Shown piece by piece: positions 56,985 through 64,000 of a stretch of 64,000 nt of DNA. The stretch lies in assembly GCA_018350325.1 (NCBI GenBank), contig JAEVLN010000010.1:2728001-2792000 (forward strand). The letters run 5' to 3'. The stretch's first letter is position 1. The number at the start of each line of letters is the position of its first letter. The notes under the pieces were generated by a model. That model saw nothing but the letters and a program-made list of their open reading frames with translations. It did no database searches and was not told where the DNA came from. A program made the translations under genes and the position numbers. This DNA is from Globodera rostochiensis. Taxonomy: Eukaryota; Nematoda; Chromadorea; Rhabditida; Heteroderidae.

Positions 56985-57517
56985 GCGGCTGGCGGACCCC
57001 TGCCCCCAGCAGAATGGCTAGCCACTCCGCTGGAGGGGAGGGGGCGGCTGGCGGACCCCTGCCCCCAGCAGAACGGCCAGCCACTCCGCTGGAGGGGAGG
57101 GGGCGGCTGGCGGACCCCTGCCCCCAGCAGAACGGCCAGCCACACCGCTGGAGGGGAGGGGGCGGCTGGCGGACCCCTGCCCCCAGCAGAATGGCTAGCC
57201 ACTCCGCTGGAGGGGAGGGGCGGCTGGCGGACCCCTGCCCCCAGCAGAACGGCCAGCCACTCCGCTGGAGGGGAGGGGGCGGCTGGCGGACCCCTGCCCC
57301 CAGCAGAACGGCCAGCCACACCGCTGGAGGGGAGGGGGCGGCTGGCGGACCCCTGCCCCCAGCAGAATGGCTAGCCACTCCGCTGGAGGGGAGGGGGCGG
57401 CTGGTGGCCCCCTGCCCCCAGCAGAATGGCTAGCCATTCCGCTGGAGAGGAGGGAGCAGCTGGCGGACCCCAACCCCCAGCAGAATGGCTAGCCATTCTG
57501 CTGGAGGGGAGGGGGCA
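56985..57517. repeat. 60 bp GC-rich minisatellite, right copy (about 9 units)
   Basis: Nine near-identical 60 bp units. Since 60 is divisible by three and stops are absent, several frames on both strands stay open as 20-residue repeats rich in Ala, Gly and Pro. No initiation or splice context supports translation. Confidence 0.93.
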
Positions 57518-58149
57518 GCAAGCAAAGGAAAGTCAGCAGAAACACAGGCCGACAAACCAGCAGAAAACTTCTGCCGGCAAATTGTTCATCAGATTTTGGG
57601 CTGTCATCAGTCCACTTTCCCACGATTTTTTAAAAATCATTTCTCATAGGTTTTTCACTCATCAGCAAAAGAATTTCACCGACAATTTGAAAATTCCAGC
57701 AGCCTAGACCAATCCATCACAATTTGACGGTAAAGTGCCGCAGTACAACAATCACTCATTCGCAACATTACTCCAACGACCTTGATCACACCCCCCCCTT
57801 CTTCGGTATCCTGACCAATTGCAACAAATCTCACTCTTCCAACTCCGACCCTCACATTCCATGCCAAAATATACCTTCCCCAAAAACCAAAACTTGCAAA
57901 AGTCGACCCTAGGGTTGACCAAAATAAAAATAAGGCTTTGAGGCCATCCACGAATCTCGCTCGCAAATCTGGCTACCCATCACAATGCTCATCCTCGGCT
58001 TCTCGGCCTCCCTATCACCAGAGCAAACGAATGGAGCAACATTTGACTGCTTTGAAACGGCGCCGCCGTCATCAAACCGAACTGGAGGCGCTTTTAGTCA
58101 TTATGTGAATTGATCCAAAAACTGTGAAGAAGAGTGCCATCCAATGTGC

Positions 58150-58480
58150 ATAATAAATGGCACAGAGGAGGGACCAGATCAAAATCAAGCACAAGTCAAT
58201 GATCGAAAAGACGTTTTCACTGCTATCAGACTACTCAGTGACCCTAATCTGGCTGCCAGGCATAGCTGTACTGATAGAGCTCTGCGCCCTATGGGTCAGA
58301 CACTGTGCAAAAGAGCCTCGGCACGTGACTGTCGAAATGCAAATGCCCCACTTACAAGCCCTATGCGCCTAACCCAAATACCCTCGCTTTCCGTCTCACC
58401 ATTTCAAGCCCTCACTCAACATGCTCTGACAGACATAGGTCCATTTTACGAACGCGATGTGGCGTCTTTATAAAATTAAT
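58150..58480 (+). pseudogene. Possible RNase H-like relic of a non-LTR element
   Basis: One frame reads SVTLIWLPG, a neighbouring frame continues HSCTDRALR. Together this resembles the VTLxWVPGHSxIxGNExAD segment of the RNase H domains of non-LTR retrotransposons. No reverse transcriptase motif is seen nearby and the frame is broken, so this is only suggestive. Confidence 0.3.
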
Positions 58481-58904
58481 CAGTGTATTGAACTTAACAA
58501 GTGATTTTTATCAGATTTTGTCAATGAATAAAATTTTTAAATTTTTAATCTCTTTCTAACACTTTCATGATTAAAATCTAACAAAGCGCGTTCGATCAGA
58601 GTAATTTTTTTCCGTTTTATTGCGCATTAGTTTTATTTTTAAGAGAGGGGGTGGGGGTTCAGCGGTGCCGACAGGCGCCGCCGAGGAAAAAAAATCGAAT
58701 ATTTAACGCCTTTATGCTGAGAAAAATCGTCCGAATTTTAGGTAATAGAGTACTAAAATAAACTAATTTTTTATGTAAACACTTAGAATTTTATTTTTTA
58801 TAGCTAAAATTTTTGCAACAAATGTAAGAATACTAAAAAGGAGGGATATTAAAATATACAAAGAAATATAAAGGCAAATCGTCTCAAACCTCCGCAAAAA
58901 AAAA

Positions 58905-59085
58905 CAACGGATGCAACGGTTAACCGCAGTTTTAGTGGTCATAACCGTTAACCGACCGTAACCGTCCATCCTCGAAATCTCATAACCGTTAACCGCCCGT
59001 AACCGCGGCCTTTTAAAATTCCATAACCGTTAACCGCGGGTATCCGCGGATAACCGCGGTTACGGGTAACCGTGCACAGGCCTGG
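58905..59085. repeat. CCGTTAACCG self-complementary repeat
   Basis: At least six CCGTTAACCG/CGGTTAACCG-type motifs plus CCGCGGTTACGGG and CCGCGGATAACCGCGG occur in 180 bp, ending GTGCACAGGCCTGGG. Same design as the other foldback families. Confidence 0.8.
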
Positions 59086-59751
59086 GAAATACTAAGGTGG
59101 CAATGTTTAGATAAACCAAATATTCATCAAAAACGGTTCAGCTTTGCACAGCGGCTCAAAAAACGAGATGTGTGCCAATAAATAGAGAGTGCGAGAGAAT
59201 TAAACAAATTTCCTTTCTTTCTCTAACTTTCTCTCATTTGGCGTTCTATCTCACCTTTTTCAACAATAAAAAAAAGCATCCCGAACTTCGATACGCTTAA
59301 CTTCATTTGTATACGGCGAATCCGTCTCAAACTTTCACCATCTCTTGAGAACAAAATAACTTAACGTTTTTCAGTATTATGGTTAATGAATGCGGCCCAG
59401 GATTTTTGGAAAAAATTATTTTCCAAACATTTATTTTTTTATGAATTAGATGGAAAAAAGAAAAGTTTGGGCCGAGAAAGGGACAGCAAAACGACGAAAG
59501 AGGAAGTTCTTGGTCCCTAGAAGCTATTTGTAAACAAGAGCTAAGCGATTGGATAGCTCTCGAGAAGGTTATGCCCAGAAATGCTAAATCGACGAAATAG
59601 TGTGCAAAAGTGAGAGGGACGGTTAGACACACTAGAGTAACGAGAGAGAACGTGTAACACTGGGTTGCATCCCAGCAGTTGTATGCAACCCATAGAATGA
59701 TTATATTACCTTTTTGGGGAACTGATGAATCAATTCAGCGAAAAATAGTAA

Positions 59752-59824
59752 TTGAATGGAGGGGATTCGAACCCATGCCCCTTTTTTTGTTGAAAAGCTT
59801 ACAGACCACTAAGCCAAAATTCAA
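59752..59824 (-). tRNA. tRNA-like sequence, probably pseudogene
   Basis: On the minus strand: acceptor TTGAATT paired with CATTCAA (six of seven), A box TGGCTTAGTGG and B box GGTTCGAATCC. The anticodon arm contains an A7 run and cannot be folded convincingly, so a working tRNA is unlikely. Confidence 0.5.
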
Positions 59825-60543
59825 ATCTTTTCCGAACTAGAGCCCCAAAATCGAGCCGCTGTGTTTGATAAAAATTCAAAATTTATAAGAGGATCGGACG
59901 GGATAAAATTCTCATGTAAATTTAAACTATTGCCCCATGCCCAGGTTTCTGAAACAAAAGGAATCCGGTCGGTTTACCCTAATTAGTGTTGGACCATCGC
60001 ACCGGTCGTAAGATGCTCTAATCGGTCGCGTTTTGATAAATTTTAATCAACGTGATCGAAAAAAACACTTATGTTTTTTGTTGTCATGGAAAGTGAATCG
60101 GCTGTCAGCAATCGCCCGGGGGGAGGGGGGGTGATCGGACTAAAATTCCGGGGCGGGGTGATCGGACGAATAACAATTAAAAGCCATTCGCACTCTCAAC
60201 AGCAGCACCCGTTCATCCCATCAACACATTTGCTCTCAATTTTTTGCGGCAATTGGCGATGGGCAAACAAACAAGAGCAGCAGCTGCACATTTTGATTAA
60301 ATAGACTATGAGTGTGCAAGAACATTTTTCAAAAGTACAAATACATAAATAAACTTAGTTCGAGATTTTTTGGAATCCCGTGGATGAATTTGGGATCCTG
60401 ACACCGGGATTACGACCGACAATTTTTTGAGGATTTTCGGGATTGGCCGAGATTTCAATCGCGAAAAATCGGGTTGGCCAGTCTCTTTGATTGTGCTTGG
60501 TCTTATCAATGCATATTAATAATTCAAATCAAAATCACAAGAA

Positions 60544-60746
60544 TGAGAAAGATAGTTGTTGTTGTTGTGTTGTTGTTGTTATTGCTCGATGTTGTGCCGT
60601 TGGGGAGTGCAGCAGTGGGACTAAAAATCTTAAAAAATTCTCCACAAAATTTTGTAAAAATGCTCGATAATTTTCAGAAAAATTGTCTCAACCATAGTCC
60701 AATACAAATTTCTTTATTTGAGAAATTTTTTGATCAATATTTTTGA
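60544..60746 (+). CDS. Short secreted-type ORF, unrecognised
   Basis: 67 residues from ATG 60544. A near-ideal signal peptide (MRKIVVVVVLLLLLLDVVPL) is encoded partly by a GTT/TTG microsatellite, followed by GSAAVGLKILKNSP and a Phe/Asn-rich tail. An overlapping frame (about 60743-60991: TPGEPALSTVRENIWMCIKA...) looks protein-like and could be the continuation after a frameshift or an unseen intron, but I found no phase-consistent splice. The hydrophobic start may only reflect the microsatellite. Confidence 0.35.
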
Positions 60747-61383
60747 TCAGCTTTGATACTACCATAATTTGGAAAATTTTCACAAAAAAAACACCTGGTG
60801 AACCGGCACTTTCAACGGTCAGAGAGAACATTTGGATGTGCATTAAAGCCAATATTTCACAAGAAAATTTAAATTTAAACAATTTTTTCAACATTGACAT
60901 TTTGATGGAGAATAATTCCGACCTCGTATTGACCCGTTCGCCAATGTTCATAACACAGCCGAGCACGTCGAGCTCCGGCTCTCTTTTCTGACTAATTTTG
61001 CCCATTGACGGATTGTCCGGGCGCCGTTCCAAACCAAAAAAAAATTGTTTTTGACGTTCAATCGCGAGTTGAAATTTGAAAAATATTTATCAATCGAAAG
61101 ATTCGAAAATTAAGCCAGATTTTTATGAAATTGTCTGAATTAGAGTCCGGACCAAAACCCAAAACCAAAACATTTTTGTTTTTTTTGTACAAAATTTTTT
61201 ACCAATATTATTGATCAAATTTTGTTTGGGTCCAACTTTCCGGTGAAAACTTCTAAAATTTGTGAAATGTTGACCAAATTTTCGTTAATTTTAAGCAATT
61301 CAATTTATCGAAATGGTCAATTTTCGTTATTTTGAAGCAATTTTTCTTAACAAACATTGAAATGTTGAAATTTTAATGATATT

Positions 61384-61480
61384 CTTGAACCCCGACCCCC
61401 GATCCCGACCCCGACAATTGGGTCGTCCTCGACCCCGACCCCCGACTTTCCCGCCCCCGAGGGGTCGGGGCTCAACCCTA
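61384..61480. repeat. CCCCGACCCC-family repeat
   Basis: Runs of CCCCGACCCCCGA end in GGGGTCGGGGCTCAACCCTA. The right terminus is intact, the left degenerate. Confidence 0.75.
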
Positions 61481-61954
61481 ATCTAAAACATGAAAAAAAA
61501 TTATCTAAAATGTTAAAATATTTAGAGTTTTGCAATTTTGACTTTTTCCAAAAATTCGCAACCTTAAAGCAATTAATAAAAATTCAAAAATCCCAAAATC
61601 CCAAATTTAATGCTTTCCTTCGTTCAATCCTACACTACTAAAATCCCGAAAACGCGTCGGGTTTCCCGTAAAAAAAGTATTTTGGAAATTAAATTTTCTG
61701 AACCGGTTTCAAAATCCGTTAGCTTTGAAATCGTCATTTTTCCGTAATAAATCAATATTTTTGGCATTTTTCTTGAGAAAAATGCAATTTCGCAACTTTT
61801 GTATTATTTAAATTTTTTTACCATTATTTAAATACTTTGTACAGTATGTGCCTGCCTACTCATTGTTCTGCTAAATAGGTAGGAACATTAATTATTTTAT
61901 TTGCCCAAGTCAATTCAATTTAACGGTTCCTGGGTGTGTGGGCTGCACAGCAGG

Positions 61955-62095
61955 GATGTGTATCGTATCCTATCATAATCGTAAATATCGTAATTTAGAG
62001 CCATATGGTATCGTATTTTCGCTAAAAAGCACCCGTATCGTAATTTTTGAGGTCCAAGATTCGAGAGGGGGGTCGGCGGTGCCGATAGGCGCCGC
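61955..62095. repeat. GTATCGTAAT repeat followed by shared GCCGATAGGCGCCGCCGAG motif
   Basis: CAGGGATGTGTATCGTATCC opens a run of GTATCGTATT/ATCGTAAT motifs. Immediately after comes GGTGCCGATAGGCGCCGCC, a motif also found near 25355 (inverted) and 58660. Confidence 0.6.
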
Positions 62096-62447
62096 CGAGA
62101 AATTTTTGAATTTTTTACTCAATTTGTTAACAGATTTTCATCCAAAAGTTAACAACGGGACTCCGCGCTACGCGACAAAATTGGTCGATCTCGGCCAAAT
62201 TATTTAATTAATTGTTACCACTCTTTAATGATTTCAAATTGATATTTTTAAATTAATTTTAATATATTTTTAATCTTTTTAAATGGTTTTGTTAATTTTC
62301 AGCCTCCTATCGGATTCGTTGCAGAACTTCAAATTCGAACTTTATTCATTCGCTATAACTGTTACAAGTCGTTGAGAACTGCAAATATATGATTTATCGG
62401 ATTGATGATGCCAGTGATAACCAGTAATGGATCCCGCTCAGTACCAC

Positions 62448-63314
62448 TCAGCAGATTTCGACGCGTTTTTCGTAGAAGTCCAAAATCATCTAAATTGAAA
62501 ACGGAGAAAAGAAAGCATTGAAAAACGCAGGCATTTTGGGCTTACAAACCGAGTCAGAGGTGAAAGTTTTACCTTGGCCGTTGACTCTTTCTTCCGCAAA
62601 AGTTTCGTCGGCACAAATTCCGTTGCCTCCTGATTGTCCGTGTACGTTAGCAAAACCATCATGTTCCCGGACTCTTCGTGCTTCATTAGTCCAATGATCC
62701 CTTTAAATTGTTTTTTGTACTTAGGTCAGCAAGAAAATTGGTTTAGATTCATGAATAAGAACCCCCAATACTTACGATCAGGTACTGCTCCGTGCTCTTC
62801 GATGTGGTAGCGCTCCTTAGTCACTGAAATCGATCAGTTAATTGCGGTTGGCACCTCGACAATTTTGGATCAATCCCCTCCCCCGACGATCGTTCTAACT
62901 AGATGATTTTTCTTGCTGTCAAGCCATACAGCCCTCCCCAGTGTACTCAATATTTTTTTAGGTTATTAATAAATCCAAATAAAAAATGTTTTTTTTCTAA
63001 AATTTTATAGGCTGTAGAAAAAAAATGATTTCAGAAAACAATAATGATGTCACTGCCCCAATCTTACCAAATGTCGGTGTCGCATCGGTTGCCCCTTGTT
63101 TTTTAGCACCCTTGTCGGCACCCTTGTCGGTTGCCCCTCGTTTTTTAGCACCCTTGTCGGTTGCCCCTCGTTTTTTAGCACCCTTTTTTTGGTTCATTCG
63201 GCCCGCCTTTTTGCTGCTTTTTGTCTCAACATAACCGTGCGTTGCCTCAAATTCCGAGAGCAATTCTGGGCAATGCAAACTTTCAATCTAAAAATATCAA
63301 TTAATTATTTTACC
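62448..63314 (-). CDS. HP1-like protein: hinge and chromoshadow domain, N-terminus not found
   Basis: Exons right to left: a short piece ending EIDK at 63314, then 63287-63068, about 62826-62778, about 62703-62573, and 62489-62448. The 63287 exon starts IESLHCPELLSEFEATHG, the end of a chromodomain, then a Lys/Gly hinge with repeats of KGAKKRGATD. The following exons form the chromoshadow domain: RIIGLMKHEESGNMMVLLTY, EATEFVPTKLLRKK, and the terminal helix MILDFYEKRVEIC before the stop, close to the LVIxFYExRL ending of HP1. Phases agree from 63287 to the stop. The chromodomain core should lie to the right, but 63340-63460 holds a TCTCGA repeat and no such exon was recognised. HP1 proteins bind methylated H3K9 through the chromodomain and dimerise through the chromoshadow domain. 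Confidence 0.85.
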
Positions 63315-63339
63315 TTATCGATCTCGACTGTATTCAAAT

Positions 63340-63470
63340 GTTAAAACTAGAGACCAGGCTTGAGCTTTTCGAGACGAGATTCTCAAAAAAATCTCGAATT
63401 CGAATCTTACTCGAAAAATATCAGGCCGGAACAGTCGAGATTCGAGATTTTTGATGAAATATAAATTTTT
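63340..63470. repeat. TCTCGAATTCGA-type repeat in or near the HP1-like 5' intron
   Basis: Alternating GAGACGAGATTCTC, TCTCGAATTCGAATC and GTCGAGATTCGAGATTTTT motifs. Related in design to the element at 24849. Confidence 0.65.
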
Positions 63471-63595
63471 TTTCGATTTTCCCAACTCCATCAAATTTTG
63501 GTAAGGGTAAGCAGGGAGCGCACTAGAAGCATGTTTGCAAAATTTGGGCACGAAATATAATCTTACGTGTGTTACAAGAGGTAAATACCCAACGC

Positions 63596-64000
63596 GCTAC
63601 CTGCCAACTCGCTAGTACTCAACTCGCTACTTTATCCCGACTCGCTACTTTTGCCCCAACTCGCTACTTTTGTCCCAACTCGCTACTTTTGTCCCAACTC
63701 GCTACTTTTGTCCCAACTCGCTACTTTTGTCCCGACTCGCTACCATTTTTTATTTTCAAAAACCATTTAAAACAGAAAAACTAATAAATCATTGGCTAAA
63801 AACCATTACTTATTGTTTATAAATATTAAGTAAATATTAAGAAATCATAATGGCACACTACAGCCTACGTATTGGCTCCAAAAGTCGCATCGAGCGGAAT
63901 TGAATGGTATATCATTTATAAGGAAATAGCGAGTTGGGACAAAAGTAGCGAGTCGGGATAAAGGTAGCGAGTCGGGATAAAAGTAGCGAGTTGGAACAAA
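63596..64000. repeat. Inverted pair of 19 bp ACTCGCTACTTTTGTCCCA arrays
   Basis: 63596-63745 has about seven units of the ACTCGCTACTTTTGTCCCA type. 63925-64000 has the reverse complement (TAGCGAGTTGGGACAAAAG), separated by about 180 bp of AT-rich sequence. It runs off the right edge. The same CAACTCGCTAC string occurs once near 6515. Confidence 0.92.

Larger units (their letters stand above)
52794..57517. repeat. Right unit of the tandem duplication
   Basis: Starts in the middle of the exchanger gene (TGATTGACATTGATCAG) directly after minisatellite sequence, and ends in a longer minisatellite. Differences from the left unit are mostly single-base indels, concentrated near 52800-53300. Confidence 0.95.
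57518..62447. other. Repeat-rich region with little coding evidence
   Basis: Holds a possible retroelement relic (58150-58480), CCGTTAACCG palindromes (58905-59085), a tRNA-like sequence (59752-59824), a short secreted-type ORF (60544-60746), the CCCCGACCCC repeat (61384-61480) and a GTATCGTAAT repeat (61955-62045). The remaining sequence is AT-rich with no recognised gene. Confidence 0.6.

Noticed and set aside
56920..57473. Pro/Ala/Gly-rich repeat proteins of 90-150 residues on both strands
   Set aside because: Products of the 60 bp minisatellite in several frames; no support for initiation and the same array is irregular in the left copy.
58144..58473. A 109-residue protein-coding gene
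   Set aside because: The best resemblance (an RNase H-like segment) is split between two frames, so a relic is more likely.
63596..63745. CRISPR-like appearance of regularly spaced 19 bp motifs
   Set aside because: Units are directly abutting without unique spacers and the genome is eukaryotic; it is a satellite.

Overview
The window looks like a nuclear contig of a plant-parasitic cyst nematode (Heteroderidae, Globodera/Heterodera type). The sequence shows AT-rich DNA, genes in many small exons separated by 40-600 bp GT-AG introns, a nematode-type serpentine chemoreceptor, a nuclear hormone receptor, PDF and allatostatin-C-like neuropeptide precursors, and a decayed member of an F-box-like family that, from memory, is greatly expanded in cyst nematodes. 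The genus is inferred; no search was run.

Layout. 1-5680: G-rich 11-12 bp satellite with a 690 bp higher-order repeat. 5.7-12.8 kb (+): 17-exon protein built of tandem galectin-like beta-sandwich domains. 15.2-17.3 kb (-): seven-exon 7TM receptor with a 45 bp minisatellite in one intron. 18.3-20.6 kb (-): secreted glutathione S-transferase-like protein with a long low-complexity N-terminal extension. 22.1-24.5 kb (+): complete nuclear hormone receptor. 24.7-25.9 kb: nested foldback elements carrying a tRNA-like core. 25.9-28.7 kb (-): predicted secreted chimera of a galectin-like domain and an S1 (trypsin-like) protease. 30.6-32.0 kb (+): F-box-like pseudogene. 32.4 kb: tRNA-like sequence. 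33.75-34.97 kb: convergent pair of neuropeptide genes (AST-C-like +, PDF-1-like -). 39.4-42.5 and 44.3-49.5 kb (+): two tandem Na+/H+ exchangers. 48.3-57.5 kb: direct tandem duplication of about 4.48 kb that copies the exchanger 3' end, a C2H2 zinc-finger gene, a small peptide-like ORF and GC-rich repeats. 57.5-62.4 kb: repeat-rich, little coding. 62.4-63.3 kb (-): HP1-like gene with intact chromoshadow domain, running toward the right edge.

Two themes recur. First, secreted or surface biology: the galectin-like array, the galectin-like/protease fusion and the extended GST-like protein are candidates for interaction with host or environment. The first two share the same divergent lectin-like domain, so they probably have a common origin. 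Second, many short foldback (MITE-like) elements sit in introns and spacers. Three have perfect 8 bp target-site duplications, which suggests hAT-type transposition, and each family is filled with its own short self-complementary motif.

Gene models were spliced by eye using GT/AG and phase agreement. Where phase closes through all exons (receptor, nuclear receptor, protease fusion, PDF, exchangers) they are solid; elsewhere doubts are stated.
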